Source: Caulobacteraceae bacterium (GTDB lineage Bacteria > Pseudomonadota > Alphaproteobacteria > Caulobacterales > Caulobacteraceae). From it: 64,000 bases of DNA. Under the pieces are notes generated by a model. That model did not search any database and had not been told where the DNA came from. It saw nothing but the letters and a program-made list of their open reading frames with translations. Location: contig CANJME010000001.1 of NCBI GenBank assembly GCA_947475875.1, positions 1-64,000 on the forward strand, written 5' to 3'. How positions within the stretch are numbered: the first letter of the stretch is position 1; every line of letters starts with the position of its first letter. Below are positions 38,293 through 48,251 of the stretch, one piece after another. A program made the translations under genes and the position numbers.

Positions 38293-39294
38293 ATGACCCA
38301 GTCCCGCGAAGTGCGGCTGAAAGCCTACCCGCCCGCCATGCCGGACCCCAGCCACTTCGAGATGGCTACGGTCGACGTGCCCGCCCCCGGGGCCGGCGAG
38401 GTCCAGGTGCGCAATCATTGGATGAGCGTCGATCCCTACATGCGCGGCCGCATGCGTGACGTGAAAAGCTACGCCGCCCCGTTCGCTCTCGGCGCGCCCA
38501 TGGGCGGCGGCGCGGTGGGCGAGGTGATCGCCTCGAACGATCCGTCGCTGAAAGTCGGCGACATGGTCCAGTCGATGAACGGTTGGCGCGAGGTGTTCAA
38601 CGCCCCGGCCATGTCGCTGCAAAAGGTCGACGCCGCGCGCATCCCCGCCCAGGCCTATCTGGGTGTCGCAGGCATGCCCGGCATGACCGCCTATGTCGGC
38701 CTGATCCACATGGCCAGCCTCAAGCCCGGCGACGTGGTGTTCGTCTCGGCCGCGGCCGGCGCGGTCGGCCAGATCGTCTGCCAGATCGCCAAGATCAAGA
38801 GCCACAAGGTCATCGGCTCGGCCGGCGGTGCGGAAAAATGCGCCTGGCTGAAGTCGATCGGCGTCGATGAGGTTATCGACTACCGCGCCGAGGAAAACCT
38901 CACCAAGGCTCTGATGAAGGCCGCGCCCGAAGGCATCGATGTCTATTTCGAAAATGTCGGCGGCAAGCACATGGACGCGGCCCTCGCCGCCGCCAACCCG
39001 TTCGCGCGCTTTGCGCTGTGCGGCATGATCGCCGGCTATAACGATCCGCAAGGCGCGGCGGTGAACAACCTGATGATGGCGGTCGGCAAATCGATCCGCC
39101 TGCAGGGCTTCATCGTCTCGAACCACTTCGCCCAGTACGGCGCCGACTTCCAGCGCGACATGGTGGGCTGGATCGCTTCCGGTCAGATCAAGTGGCAGGA
39201 AACGGTGGAGGACGGCATCGACAACGCCGTCACTGCGTTCCTGAAACTGTTCTCCGGTGAGAACAACGGCAAGATGCTGGTCAAGCTCTCCTAG
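38293..39294 (+). CDS. NADP-dependent medium-chain reductase (CurA/LTB4DH-like)
   Basis: 333 residues, zinc-independent medium-chain dehydrogenase/reductase of the enone-reductase group. Typical features: SVDPYMRGRM near residues 44-53, GMTAYVGLIHMASLKPGD near 130-147, nucleotide motif SAAAGAVGQIVCQIAKI near 153-169, and YFENVGGKHMDAAL. These enzymes saturate alpha,beta-unsaturated ketones with NADPH; the physiological substrate is open. CGGAGAAACGCC before the ATG. The next gene follows after 16 bases. Confidence 0.9.
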   Translation: MTQSREVRLKAYPPAMPDPSHFEMATVDVPAPGAGEVQVRNHWMSVDPYMRGRMRDVKSYAAPFALGAPMGGGAVGEVIASNDPSLKVGDMVQSMNGWREVFNAPAMSLQKVDAARIPAQAYLGVAGMPGMTAYVGLIHMASLKPGDVVFVSAAAGAVGQIVCQIAKIKSHKVIGSAGGAEKCAWLKSIGVDEVIDYRAEENLTKALMKAAPEGIDVYFENVGGKHMDAALAAANPFARFALCGMIAGYNDPQGAAVNNLMMAVGKSIRLQGFIVSNHFAQYGADFQRDMVGWIASGQIKWQETVEDGIDNAVTAFLKLFSGENNGKMLVKLS

Positions 39295-39310
39295 AAGGAC
39301 GTCACCTCAA

Positions 39311-40216
39311 GTGCCCCGGCTTTTTTCCGCCTATGTCATGGTCGACTGGAGCGCTTCGGCGAGCCCAAAGACCGGCAAGGATTCCATCTGGATCGGCGTT
39401 CTGAAAAAGGACGTCCGCTTCCGGCTGGCCTTCGAGGCGCACAATCCGGCCACCCGGGCCGAGGCGATGAAACTGCTGGGCGCGGTGCTCACCGAGCTAA
39501 AGCGTAAAGGCGAGCGCACCCTTGTGGGCTTCGACTTCAACTTCGGTTTCCCGCGCGGCACGGCCAGGGCCCTGCAACTGAAGCAGGCCGACTGGTCCGG
39601 CCTCTGGACCTTTCTCGGCAAGGAGCTGGTTGACAAGCCGAACAACGTCAACAATCGCTTCGGCATCGCCAACAAGATGAACCGGCTGATGACCAATAAG
39701 GGCCTGCCCTTCTGGGGCTGCCCGCCCAAGGACGCCCAGACCTGGCTTTCGGTCACCAAGCCGGACGGCTGGCCGGGTGAGACCCCGGCGCTCCGCCACA
39801 CCGAAACCGCTTGCGCCGGTCCCGGCCGTCCGCCCGCCAAGAGCGTCTGGCAGCTGTTTGGGGCCGGCTCGGTCGGCAGCCAGACCCTGGTGGGCATTCC
39901 GCACGTCAAGGCGCTGCTGGATGAGCGCGGCGCCGCGGCCAGGGTCTGGCCGTTCCAGACGGGGTGGAAGGCGCTGAAGGAAGAGGACCTCGAAGGCCTC
40001 GAAGTGCTGTTCGCCGAAATCTACCCGCCTCTGGTCGACCCCAAGGCCGAGGCCGGCGAAATCGTCGACAAGGCCCAGGTCCGCGCCCTGTGCGAGCACT
40101 TCGCGCGCCTCGATGAAGCCGACAAACTGGGCGCGGCCTTCGGACCGAAGGACGCCAAGCAGGAAAAACTGCGCGAGGTCGTCGAGACCGAAGAGGGCTG
40201 GGTCCTGGGCTGCTAG
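39311..40216 (+). CDS. Hypothetical protein, possibly DUF429-like (RNase H fold)
   Basis: 301 residues if started at GTG 39311 (AAGGA upstream), 293 if at ATG 39335. The opening VMVDWSASASPKTGKDSIWIG followed by GERTLVGFDFNFGFPRGTA shows two acidic strands typical of an RNase H-like/DUF429 core. A Cys pair in FWGCPPK and GAGSVGSQTLVGIPHV are also visible. No reaction can be assigned. It follows the CurA-like gene by 16 bases, so they may share a transcript. Its TAG overlaps the MATE stop (CTAG). Confidence 0.6.
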   Translation: MPRLFSAYVMVDWSASASPKTGKDSIWIGVLKKDVRFRLAFEAHNPATRAEAMKLLGAVLTELKRKGERTLVGFDFNFGFPRGTARALQLKQADWSGLWTFLGKELVDKPNNVNNRFGIANKMNRLMTNKGLPFWGCPPKDAQTWLSVTKPDGWPGETPALRHTETACAGPGRPPAKSVWQLFGAGSVGSQTLVGIPHVKALLDERGAAARVWPFQTGWKALKEEDLEGLEVLFAEIYPPLVDPKAEAGEIVDKAQVRALCEHFARLDEADKLGAAFGPKDAKQEKLREVVETEEGWVLGC

Positions 40217-41568
40217 AGCCTCCGGGCCATCCACCAGAACCGGCCCAGCAGCAGCCCGGCTGACAGGACACTGGCGATGATCACGGCCGCGAGGATGCCC
40301 CACAGGCCCAGCGGCGTTCTCAGCGCCAAAAACCCGGCCAGCGGGATCATCACCACGGCATAGCTGAAGATATGGGTCAGGGTCGGGGCCAACACATCGC
40401 TCCGCGCCCGCAGCGCCTGGGCCGCCACGCCCTGGAGGCCATCGGCCGCAAAGTACAGGCAGCCGATGGTCAGCCCCGTGGCGGCGATTTCGATCAGCGC
40501 CGGATCAGGCGTGTAGAGCCCTGCGATGTTTCTGGCGCCGAAGAGGACAAAGATAGCCACAAGCACCTGGGCGGCCATGCAAACCGCAAAGCCCAGGTTG
40601 CCGGCCCGAACCAGCCCTGCGCGGTCCTTCGCCCCATAGGCCCGCCCGACCAGCACTGCCGTCGCCGCCGACAGGCCCAGCGGGATCATGAAGATCATCG
40701 CCGTGACGTTCAGCACCAGGGTCCAGCCGGCGATGGCCATGGTTCCCAGATAGCCGGCAATGATGTTCATCGTCGAAAAGGCGCCGGCCTCGACGAAATA
40801 GGACGCCCCGCCGCCGAACCCGACGACCAGCTGGTCGACCGCATCCTTGCGGGTGTCGATGGGCTTTTTAAAAATCCCCAGCGCCCGGGCATCGCTCATC
40901 CGCGCGATATAGATTCCCAGCCAGACGCAGAGGATGGCGCGCGAGATCAGCGTCGCCCAACTGGCGCCCACCGCCCCCATGGCCGAAAGGCCGAACGTGC
41001 CCGGCACCAGGATCAGATTGACGGCCAGGTTGATCAGGTTGCAGCCCCACATGGCCAGCGTTGCCGGTTTGGGGCGCGACAGGGCTTCGAGAAAATAGGT
41101 CTGCGAGGTCGAGATCAGATGGAAGGGCAGCGAGAGCGCCAGGACCTGCAAGACCAGCCCGGCGCCTCGCGCGAGATCCGGCGCAAGACCAATGTGTGTC
41201 AGCGCCCAAGGGCCGGCAGCGTAAAGCAGGGCCGCGAGGGCCAGGCCTAGCCAGGTGGAATAGACAAGGCCCCGGCGTAGCACCCCGCCCGTCGCTTCCA
41301 GCCGTCCCTCGCCGATATGGCGGGCGGTGATGATCTGCACACCGGCCAGAAGACCCGCGCCGGTCATGATGACCACACCCGTCGGAGTCCAGCCCAGCGC
41401 CTGGTAGCCGATCTCCTGCGTTGAATAGTGGCTGACCACCATCACATCCGTCAGGCCCATGGTCATGATGCCCAGGCGAGACAGGACGACCGGCCAGGAG
41501 AGCTGGATCAGCTCGGCCAGGTCACGGCGGATCAGGCTCCGCTCGGTGATGGAATCGGTCTGGGTCAT
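40213..41568 (-). CDS. MATE-family efflux transporter
   Basis: Na+ or H+-driven multidrug exporter of the inner membrane. About 451 residues from the ATG at 41568; a further ATG at 41592 is possible and neither has a convincing ribosome-binding site. Twelve hydrophobic segments in two halves; the first half has QLSWPVVLSRLGIMTMGLTD and ALGWTPTGVVIMTGAGLL, the second PLGLSAATAVLVGRAYGA. Follows the DAHP synthase gene by about 70 bases on the same strand. Substrates unknown. Confidence 0.9.
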   Translation of the reverse strand: MTQTDSITERSLIRRDLAELIQLSWPVVLSRLGIMTMGLTDVMVVSHYSTQEIGYQALGWTPTGVVIMTGAGLLAGVQIITARHIGEGRLEATGGVLRRGLVYSTWLGLALAALLYAAGPWALTHIGLAPDLARGAGLVLQVLALSLPFHLISTSQTYFLEALSRPKPATLAMWGCNLINLAVNLILVPGTFGLSAMGAVGASWATLISRAILCVWLGIYIARMSDARALGIFKKPIDTRKDAVDQLVVGFGGGASYFVEAGAFSTMNIIAGYLGTMAIAGWTLVLNVTAMIFMIPLGLSAATAVLVGRAYGAKDRAGLVRAGNLGFAVCMAAQVLVAIFVLFGARNIAGLYTPDPALIEIAATGLTIGCLYFAADGLQGVAAQALRARSDVLAPTLTHIFSYAVVMIPLAGFLALRTPLGLWGILAAVIIASVLSAGLLLGRFWWMARRL

Positions 41569-41638
41569 GGGCGCAAAAAAGCCGGCGACCATGGTTGAGG
41601 CTGGCCTTCTTGGCAACCCGCCAAATAACCTCGTTTGC

Positions 41639-43018
41639 CTAGCTCGCCTCGGCCTGCTTCTCGCTTTTGCCGTCGCGCAGACGTTCGGCGATCAGGAAAG
41701 CCAGTTCCAGCGACTGGTCGGCGTTGAGCCGGGGGTCACAGTGGGTGTGATAGCGATCCATCAGGTCGGCCTCGGTGAGCGCGTTTGACGGCCCGCCGGT
41801 GCATTCGGTGACGTTCTGGCCGGTCATCTCCAGGTGCACGCCGCCAGGATGCACGCCTTCGGCTTCGGCCACCTCAACGAAGGATTTCACTTCCGAGAGG
41901 ATGCGATCAAACGGCCGGGTCTTGTAGCCGTTGGCGGCAGTGATGACGTTGCCGTGCATGGGATCTGACGCCCACACCACGTTGCGCCCGGCCTTCTTGG
42001 TCGCGGCCATCAGGGCCGGCAAGCGGCTCGCAATTTTGTCCGAACCGAAGCGTCCGTAGAGCGTCAGGCGCCCGGCCTCATTCTGTGGATTGAGCGCGTC
42101 GATCAGGCCAAGCAGTTCGTCAGGCTCCAGCGTCGGGCCGACCTTGAGGCCGATCGGGTTCTTGATGCCTTTCATGTATTCGATATGCGCCCCGTCGAGC
42201 TGGCGGGTCCGCTCGCCGATCCAGACCAGGTGCGCCGAGGTGTCGTACCAGTCGCCCGATGTGGAATCGACGCGGGTCATCGCCTCCTCGTAGCCCAGCA
42301 GCAGGGCCTCGTGGCTGGTGAAGAACTCGACCTGGTGCATGGCCGGGAAGGTGTTCGAATTGACGCCCACGGCGGCCATGAAGTCCAGCGTCTCACTGAT
42401 CTTGTCCGACAGCTTGCGATAGCGCTGGCCCAGCGGGCTCTTGGCCACGAACCCTAGCGTCCAGCGGTGGACGTTGTGCAGGTCGGCGTAACCGCCGCTG
42501 GCGAAGGCGCGCAGCAGGTTCAGCGTCGCCGCCGACTGGTTGTAGGCCTGCAAGAGGCGCTGCGGATCGGGCGTGCGGCTTTCGGCCGTGAAGTCCATGC
42601 CGTTGATGTTGTCGCCGCGATAGGAAGGCAGCGTCACCGTCCCTTGCGTCTCCACGGGCGAGGATCGCGGCTTGGCGAACTGACCGGCCACGCGGCCGAC
42701 CTTCACCACCGGCTTGCCGCCGGCGAACGTCAGCACCACCGCCATCTGCAGGATCAGGCGGAAGGTGTCGCGGATATTGTCGGCGGAAAAGTCGCGGAAG
42801 CTCTCGGCGCAGTCCCCGCCCTGCAGCAGGAAGGCCTTGCCCTGGCTCACATCGGCCAGCAGCGATTTCAGACGGCGCGCCTCGCCTGCAAAAACCAGCG
42901 GCGGCATCTTGCGAAGGGTTTTCTCCACGGCCGCCAGCGCCGCAGGATCGGGATAATCCTCCGGGATATGCTTGGCCGGTTTCGCCCTCCAGGATGAGGG
43001 GCTCCAACGCTCGGTCAT
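41639..43018 (-). CDS. Class II 3-deoxy-7-phosphoheptulonate (DAHP) synthase
   Basis: First enzyme of the shikimate pathway (phosphoenolpyruvate plus erythrose 4-phosphate). 459 residues, the plant/Mycobacterium-like class II type. Signatures: [12 protein letters not shown] near residues 63-74 (metal-binding Cys), [34 protein letters not shown]-type region, [21 protein letters not shown] and the acidic [15 protein letters not shown]. It lacks no visible metal or substrate residue. Located after the acyltransferase gene with a 36-base gap that contains a run of six T on the transcript. Confidence 0.94.
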   Translation of the reverse strand: MTERWSPSSWRAKPAKHIPEDYPDPAALAAVEKTLRKMPPLVFAGEARRLKSLLADVSQGKAFLLQGGDCAESFRDFSADNIRDTFRLILQMAVVLTFAGGKPVVKVGRVAGQFAKPRSSPVETQGTVTLPSYRGDNINGMDFTAESRTPDPQRLLQAYNQSAATLNLLRAFASGGYADLHNVHRWTLGFVAKSPLGQRYRKLSDKISETLDFMAAVGVNSNTFPAMHQVEFFTSHEALLLGYEEAMTRVDSTSGDWYDTSAHLVWIGERTRQLDGAHIEYMKGIKNPIGLKVGPTLEPDELLGLIDALNPQNEAGRLTLYGRFGSDKIASRLPALMAATKKAGRNVVWASDPMHGNVITAANGYKTRPFDRILSEVKSFVEVAEAEGVHPGGVHLEMTGQNVTECTGGPSNALTEADLMDRYHTHCDPRLNADQSLELAFLIAERLRDGKSEKQAEAS

Positions 43019-43054
43019 TTGTCTCGCCTAGAAAAAAGAGCCGCGGGGTTTAGC

Positions 43055-44080
43055 TCAATCGGCTCCAGAAGGCAAAGCGCGCTCACTGCGCCCGCGGAAC
43101 AACGCGATCAGGGGCCGCTCCAGCAGGAAATAGCAGGCGATGCCGCCGGCGACGGATGCAGCCACGGCGATGGGAACGAAGGAGAGGTGGCTGACCTTCA
43201 AGGGATGGCTCAGCACCTGCACGATGATCACATGGGCCAGATAGATCGAATAGGACGCATCTCCCAGCAGGATCAGCGGGCGGATTGACGGAATGCCGCC
43301 GCGATATTCCGCCGTCACCAGCCCGGCGACGAGCAGGAAGGCCGGAACGCCCCACCAGAACGGCCGGAACAGATTCTCGAACAGTCCCAACGGGCTGAGC
43401 GCCGCGAACAAGGCAAGCCCCGCAAAAGCCATTTGCCAGCCAATGGCGCGGGACGGCAGCTTGCCGTGCAGTCTGGCCTCGGCCAGCCAGACGCCAGCGA
43501 TGAACTGTACGAACATCAGATTGGCGCCGAGGAAATAGGCCGGCCGCACGACCATGCCGAACAGCGGCACAGCCAGAAGGCCAAGTGTCAGCGCATGGAT
43601 CCGCCAGCGAAGCGAGACCAGAAGGCTGGCCGCGAAGATCAGATAGAACACCGCCTCATAGTTCAGTGACCAGCCCGGGGTGATCACCGGAAACGGCTGG
43701 CCGTCCGGGTTGAGGTGCTGGATGAAGCCCAGCGAAAGCAGCAGGTGCCTGGGCGTCACATGCGCATCCCAGATCAGGTCCGGCCAGCGCAACGCCAGCG
43801 CCCCCACAGCCAGCGTCAGCAGCCAGTAGAGCGGCGCCACCCTCACCCACCGCCGGCCCAGGAACACCCCCGTGCTCATCGGCCGCTCGCGGGCGATGGT
43901 CCACAGGATGAAACCCGAGATGACGAAAAACACGTCCACCCCCGCCGCCCCGATCTCAAAGCTCGGCCTGGTCCAGCGCATGGCGTGATAGACCACCACC
44001 ATCAGCGCCGCGAAAGCGCGCAGGTACTGGATGGAATAAAGCCGCCCGGCCCCGGCAACGGTTGGCGCTGGAGGGCTCAA
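43055..44080 (-). CDS. Membrane acyltransferase (acyltransferase-3 family)
   Basis: 341 residues, about ten hydrophobic helices. YLRAFAALMVVVYHAMRW near residues 19-36 carries the conserved His of the family; SGFILWTIARERP follows. These enzymes acylate sugars or envelope polymers (O-antigen, exopolysaccharide). The start is a TTG overlapping the gor stop (TTGA), with AGGA a little too close; no other start is available before the first helix. It interrupts otherwise metabolic genes. Confidence 0.85.
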   Translation of the reverse strand: MSPPAPTVAGAGRLYSIQYLRAFAALMVVVYHAMRWTRPSFEIGAAGVDVFFVISGFILWTIARERPMSTGVFLGRRWVRVAPLYWLLTLAVGALALRWPDLIWDAHVTPRHLLLSLGFIQHLNPDGQPFPVITPGWSLNYEAVFYLIFAASLLVSLRWRIHALTLGLLAVPLFGMVVRPAYFLGANLMFVQFIAGVWLAEARLHGKLPSRAIGWQMAFAGLALFAALSPLGLFENLFRPFWWGVPAFLLVAGLVTAEYRGGIPSIRPLILLGDASYSIYLAHVIIVQVLSHPLKVSHLSFVPIAVAASVAGGIACYFLLERPLIALFRGRSERALPSGAD

Positions 44081-45465
44081 TTCCTACCCGCCACTTCGTT
44101 CGGCACGTATTTCTCGCGCATGGTGACCAGTTCCTCCGCCGCGGTGGGGTGCAGGGCGCAGGTGTCGTCCCACTGGGCTTTGGTGCAGCCCATCTTTACC
44201 GCCACGGCGGCCAGCTGGATCATTTCGGGCGCGTCTGGGCCGACAATGTGAACGCCGACCAACTTCTGGGTTTTTTCCTCCACCACCAGCTTCATCAGCG
44301 TCTGATCTCGCCCCCCGGTGAAGGTTACCTTCATGGGCCGAAATTTCGCCCGGTAGATATCGACCTTGCCGTAGAGGTGGCGCGCGGTCGCCTCGCTCAC
44401 TCCTACCGTCCCCACCGGCGGCTGCGAGAACACCGCCGTCGGCACTAGCGCATGATCAAACGCCGTCGGTTTGTCGTGGAAGACGGTGTCGGCGAATGCC
44501 ACCGCCTCACGGATCGCCACCGGCGTCAGGTTGAGCCGGCCGGTCACATCGCCGATCGCCCAGATGTGCGGCGCATTGGTCTGCGAGAACTTGTCTACAC
44601 AGACCGTGCCGTCGGGGTTTTCCTTCACGCCGGCCGCCTTCAGGTTCAGGCCACCGGACGAGGCCCGCCGGCCGGTGGCGAACATCACCGTTTCGGTCGG
44701 ACAGGGCGGATGACTGTCGCCGAAATGGCTGACCAGGCCCTTGTCCGTCTTCTCGATCTTCGCATGCGCCGCGCCCAGGATGATGCGGATGCCGCGCTTT
44801 TCCATCTCGCCGGCCAGATGGGTCCGTACATCGTCGTCAAAGCCGCGCAGTATGTTGTCGCCGCGATAGGCGAGCGTGGTCTCGACGCCCAGGCCTGCGA
44901 AAATCCCGGCGAACTCCACCGCGATATAGCCGCCGCCGGCGATCAGAATGGATTTCGGCAAGGTCCTCAGATGGAATGCCTCATCCGAAGTGATGGCGTG
45001 TTCGATGCCGTCGATGTCGGGGCGGTGGACGTGGCCGCCGGTGGCGATCAGTATCTTGTCGGCGGTGATTTCCTTCGAGCCATCGGGTCCGGAAACCTTG
45101 AGCGTGTGCGGGCCGGTGAACGCCGCAAAGCCGTGCATCAACAGCGCGCCGGCTTTGTTGAGGTTTGTCGTGTAAATCCCTGAAAGACGGGCAATTTCGT
45201 CGTCTTTCCGCGCCAGGAATTTTACCCAGTCGAATGTCGCGGCCGGCACGTTCCAGCCAAACGCGCGCGCATCCTCGAACCCGTGGCTGAACTCCGATGC
45301 ATAGACCATGAACTTCTTGGGCACGCAGCCGCGGATCACGCAGGTGCCGCCCACCCGGTCGGCCTCGGCGACGGCCACCCGCGCGCCGGTCATGGCCGCT
45401 AGCCGCGCGGCGCGCACGCCCCCCGAACCGGCGCCGATAACAAACAGGTCGTAGTCGTAGGCCAT
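44077..45465 (-). CDS. gor: Glutathione-disulfide reductase
   Basis: FAD and NADPH enzyme that regenerates glutathione in the cytoplasm. 462 residues. FAD-binding FVIGAGSGGVRAARLAA near the start, redox pair Cys42 and Cys47 in GGTCVIRGCVPKK, NADPH domain with IAGGGYIAVEFAGIFAGLG, and the C-terminal interface motif CALHPTAAEELVTMR with the catalytic His and Glu. The NADPH loop has Arg-type residues (TLAYRGDNIL). rpiA ends 13 bases upstream. Confidence 0.94.
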   Translation of the reverse strand: MAYDYDLFVIGAGSGGVRAARLAAMTGARVAVAEADRVGGTCVIRGCVPKKFMVYASEFSHGFEDARAFGWNVPAATFDWVKFLARKDDEIARLSGIYTTNLNKAGALLMHGFAAFTGPHTLKVSGPDGSKEITADKILIATGGHVHRPDIDGIEHAITSDEAFHLRTLPKSILIAGGGYIAVEFAGIFAGLGVETTLAYRGDNILRGFDDDVRTHLAGEMEKRGIRIILGAAHAKIEKTDKGLVSHFGDSHPPCPTETVMFATGRRASSGGLNLKAAGVKENPDGTVCVDKFSQTNAPHIWAIGDVTGRLNLTPVAIREAVAFADTVFHDKPTAFDHALVPTAVFSQPPVGTVGVSEATARHLYGKVDIYRAKFRPMKVTFTGGRDQTLMKLVVEEKTQKLVGVHIVGPDAPEMIQLAAVAVKMGCTKAQWDDTCALHPTAAEELVTMREKYVPNEVAGRN

Positions 45466-45478
45466 CTGCGGCCCTTTC

Positions 45479-46162
45479 CTAAGGCGTCAGGCGCTTGACG
45501 CCACTATCGGTTCCGATGATCGCCTCATCGGCCAGGTCGATGAAGAGCCCGTGCTCGACCACGCCCGTGACCAGTTTCAGGGCGTCGGCCAGCATGGCCG
45601 AGTCCGTGATCTCGCGGCAGGCGGCGTCGTATACATAGTTGCCGCCGTCGGTTCTGACAGGCTCTCCGTCCTTTTTTCGCCAGCGCGGCGCGATCTCGAT
45701 GTCGCAGCTGGCCAGCGCGTCGCACAGCCGCGCCTGGGTGTGGATATGCCCGAAGGCCACCACTTCGATGGGCAGGGCGAACGCCCCCAGCACCGGCACG
45801 ACCTTGGCCGCATCGGCGATGACGACGCAGCGCTTCGAAGCCTCCCAGACCAGCTTTTCACGCAGCAGCGCCGCGCCACCGCCCTTGATCAGGGTCAGGC
45901 CCGGCCCGATCTCATCGGCCCCGTCGACAGTCAAGTCGATGCCTTTGACCTCGTCCAGCGTCGCCAGCTTCATGCCTAACGAGACCGCCAGGTCCGCCGT
46001 CGCAACGGATGTGGGCACGCCGCGGATATCGAGCCCCCTGCCCGCCAGCGCCTTGACGAACCACGCGGCCGTCGAGCCGGTGCCAAGGCCCACCGTCATA
46101 CCCGCCTCAACCAGCGCTGCGGCCGCTTCACCGGCGATGCGCTTCTGGTCATCGGCGCTCAT
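45479..46162 (-). CDS. rpiA: Ribose-5-phosphate isomerase A
   Basis: Interconverts ribose 5-phosphate and ribulose 5-phosphate. 227 residues from the ATG at 46162, which overlaps the glmU stop (ATGA); the open frame to 46207 lies in glmU. Signatures: [20 protein letters not shown] near residues 25-44, [14 protein letters not shown] with the active-site Asp, [14 protein letters not shown]. Supplies pentose phosphates next to gor (NADPH use) and the DAHP synthase (erythrose 4-phosphate use). Confidence 0.95.
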   Translation of the reverse strand: MSADDQKRIAGEAAAALVEAGMTVGLGTGSTAAWFVKALAGRGLDIRGVPTSVATADLAVSLGMKLATLDEVKGIDLTVDGADEIGPGLTLIKGGGAALLREKLVWEASKRCVVIADAAKVVPVLGAFALPIEVVAFGHIHTQARLCDALASCDIEIAPRWRKKDGEPVRTDGGNYVYDAACREITDSAMLADALKLVTGVVEHGLFIDLADEAIIGTDSGVKRLTP

Positions 46163-47493
46163 TTGGCCTTCGCCGCCTTCTTGCGTTCGCGGAACTTCGC
46201 CGCCCAACCTTCCTTGTTGACCTGGCTTCCGCGCGCCAGAGCCAGGGCGTCGGCCGGCACGTCCTCGGTGATCACCGATCCAGAACCGGTCATCGCGCCG
46301 TCACCCACCCTCACCGGCGCCACCAGGGCCGTATCAGAGCCGATGAAAGCGCCTTCGCCGATGTGGGTGTCGTACTTGTCGAAGCCGTCGTAGTTGCAGA
46401 AGATCGTGCCGGCTCCGATGTTGGCCTTCGCGCCCACCGTGCCGTCGCCCAGATAGGACAGGTGGTTGGCCTTGGCGCCCTTGCCGACCTTGACCTTTTT
46501 CACCTCGACGAAATTGCCGATATGGGCGTCCTCACCGATGTCGGCGCCGGGCCGCAACCGTGCATAGGGTCCGATGATCGCGCCAGGCCGCACGATACAG
46601 CCCTCCAGGTGCGAGAACGCCCGGATCACAGCCCCGCCGTCTACCGTCACGCCTGGGCCGAACACCACGTAAGGCTCGATAGTCGCGCCCGCGCCGATGA
46701 CGGTGTCGTGGCTGAGGTGCACCGTATCCGGCGCGCTCATTGAGACGCCCGCCTCCATCAGGCGGGCCCTTGCCCCCGCCTGCCAAACGGCTTCGGCCTC
46801 GGCCAGCTGTCCTTGCGAATTGACCCCCAACATCACCTCCTCGGGTGCGAATGCGGCGCGCACGGTAAGGCCCGCCGCATTGGCGAGGCCAACCACGTCG
46901 GTCAGATAGTATTCTTGTTTGGCGTTGGCGTTGCCGACCTTCGACAGGAGGTCAAACAAAACGCTCGCCTTTGCCGCGATGACGCCGGAATTGCTGGCCG
47001 TGATCGCCCGTTGCGCCTCGCTGGCGTCCTTTTCCTCGACAATGGCGGTCAACTGGTCGCCCTGAACGATCAGCCGGCCGTAGCCGAACGGATCGGCGGC
47101 CTCGAAGCCCAGCACCGCGACATCGGCCTCGACATCCAGCAGCGGGTCGATGGCCATAGCGTCCATCAGCGGTGTGTCGGCATAGGTGACCAGCACGTCT
47201 CCCTCGAACCCCGCAAGCGCGCCCTTGGCTGCCAGCACCGCATGGCCCGTGCCGAGCGGTGGGTCCTGCACGGCAACCGCGCCCGCCCCCAGCCGTTTCG
47301 TGACGTGCTCGCCGACAGCCGGACTGTGAGCGCCGACCACCACCACGATCTTCTCGCAGCCCAGCCCTTCAGCCGCATCGATGGCGCGATCCAGCAAGGT
47401 CCGCCCGCCCACCTTGTGCAGCACCTTGGGCAGGGGCGATTTCATCCGGGTTCCGGCGCCAGCGGCGAGGATGATAGCGGCCCGCTTGATCAT
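46159..47493 (-). CDS. glmU: Bifunctional GlmU (UDP-GlcNAc synthesis)
   Basis: Acetylates glucosamine 1-phosphate and couples it to UTP, giving UDP-GlcNAc for peptidoglycan and lipid A. 444 residues. N-terminal uridylyltransferase with [21 protein letters not shown]-terminal left-handed beta-helix with hexapeptide repeats and the acetyltransferase active site around [20 protein letters not shown]. The Lys-rich tail (REKKAAKAK-like) is typical. First gene of the glmU-rpiA-gor run; divergent from gph with 74 bases between. Confidence 0.96.
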   Translation of the reverse strand: MIKRAAIILAAGAGTRMKSPLPKVLHKVGGRTLLDRAIDAAEGLGCEKIVVVVGAHSPAVGEHVTKRLGAGAVAVQDPPLGTGHAVLAAKGALAGFEGDVLVTYADTPLMDAMAIDPLLDVEADVAVLGFEAADPFGYGRLIVQGDQLTAIVEEKDASEAQRAITASNSGVIAAKASVLFDLLSKVGNANAKQEYYLTDVVGLANAAGLTVRAAFAPEEVMLGVNSQGQLAEAEAVWQAGARARLMEAGVSMSAPDTVHLSHDTVIGAGATIEPYVVFGPGVTVDGGAVIRAFSHLEGCIVRPGAIIGPYARLRPGADIGEDAHIGNFVEVKKVKVGKGAKANHLSYLGDGTVGAKANIGAGTIFCNYDGFDKYDTHIGEGAFIGSDTALVAPVRVGDGAMTGSGSVITEDVPADALALARGSQVNKEGWAAKFRERKKAAKAK

Positions 47494-47567
47494 GATTGGC
47501 TATGGTCTTTGGAATCGGTCATTGCGCTCACCACCGATCTAACCCAAACGCCGCCCAGGAGCCACGT

Positions 47568-48251
47568 TTGCCAAACCTCGACCTTTCCGGCTGGACCATC
47601 GCCTTCGACCTCGACGGCACCCTGGTCGAGAGCGCGCCCGATCTGATCGCGGCGCTGAACGTGATTATGACCCAGGAAGGCCTGCCCACCGTGCCGGTGG
47701 AAGCGGCGCGCCACATGGTCGGCCACGGCGCCATCGCCATGACGCGCAAGGGTTTTGAAGCGGGCGGGCGGCCATTTCCCGAAGATCGCGCCAAGGAAAT
47801 CCTTGAAAGCTTCATCGACGCCTATCTGCCGATCATCGCCCGCGAGACGCGGCCCTTCGATGGTTGTCTGGAAACCCTGCAGGCCCTGAAGGACGCCGGC
47901 GCCACCCTCGTCGTCTGCACCAACAAACGCACCGGCCTTTCCAACGCCCTGCTCAAAGGACTGGATATGGATGGCTATTTCGCCGCCGTGGTCGGCGCGG
48001 ATGACGCCCCGGCCCCCAAGCCGGACGCCCGGCACCTGCTCTTCTCCATCGAGGAGGCGGACGGTGACCCCGACATGGCCCTGATGATAGGCGACTCGCG
48101 GGCCGATGTCGGGGCGGCGCGCAACGCCGGCATCCCGGTGGCGGTGATGAGCTTCGGCTATTCCGACGTGCCGCAGAGCGAGCTTGGCGCGGACGTGGTC
48201 CTGGACCACTATGACCAGCTCATTGGCTGGGTGGCGGAACAAACCAAATGA
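47568..48251 (+). CDS. gph: Phosphoglycolate phosphatase
   Basis: HAD-family enzyme that removes phosphoglycolate. The most likely start is TTG at 47568, because CCAGGAG lies seven bases before it and the domain starts there; 227 residues result. Upstream in-frame ATGs fall in the glmU promoter region without such a site. Motif I FDLDGTLVES, motif II VVCTNKRTG, motif III/IV KPDARHLL and MIGDSRADVGAARNAG. Overlaps the next gene by ATGA. Confidence 0.88.
   Translation: MPNLDLSGWTIAFDLDGTLVESAPDLIAALNVIMTQEGLPTVPVEAARHMVGHGAIAMTRKGFEAGGRPFPEDRAKEILESFIDAYLPIIARETRPFDGCLETLQALKDAGATLVVCTNKRTGLSNALLKGLDMDGYFAAVVGADDAPAPKPDARHLLFSIEEADGDPDMALMIGDSRADVGAARNAGIPVAVMSFGYSDVPQSELGADVVLDHYDQLIGWVAEQTK

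Noticed and set aside
43019-43054. Run of six T with a short GAGC/GCTC pairing between the acyltransferase and DAHP synthase genes as terminator
   Set aside because: The stem has only four pairs and a ten-base loop, too weak to call.
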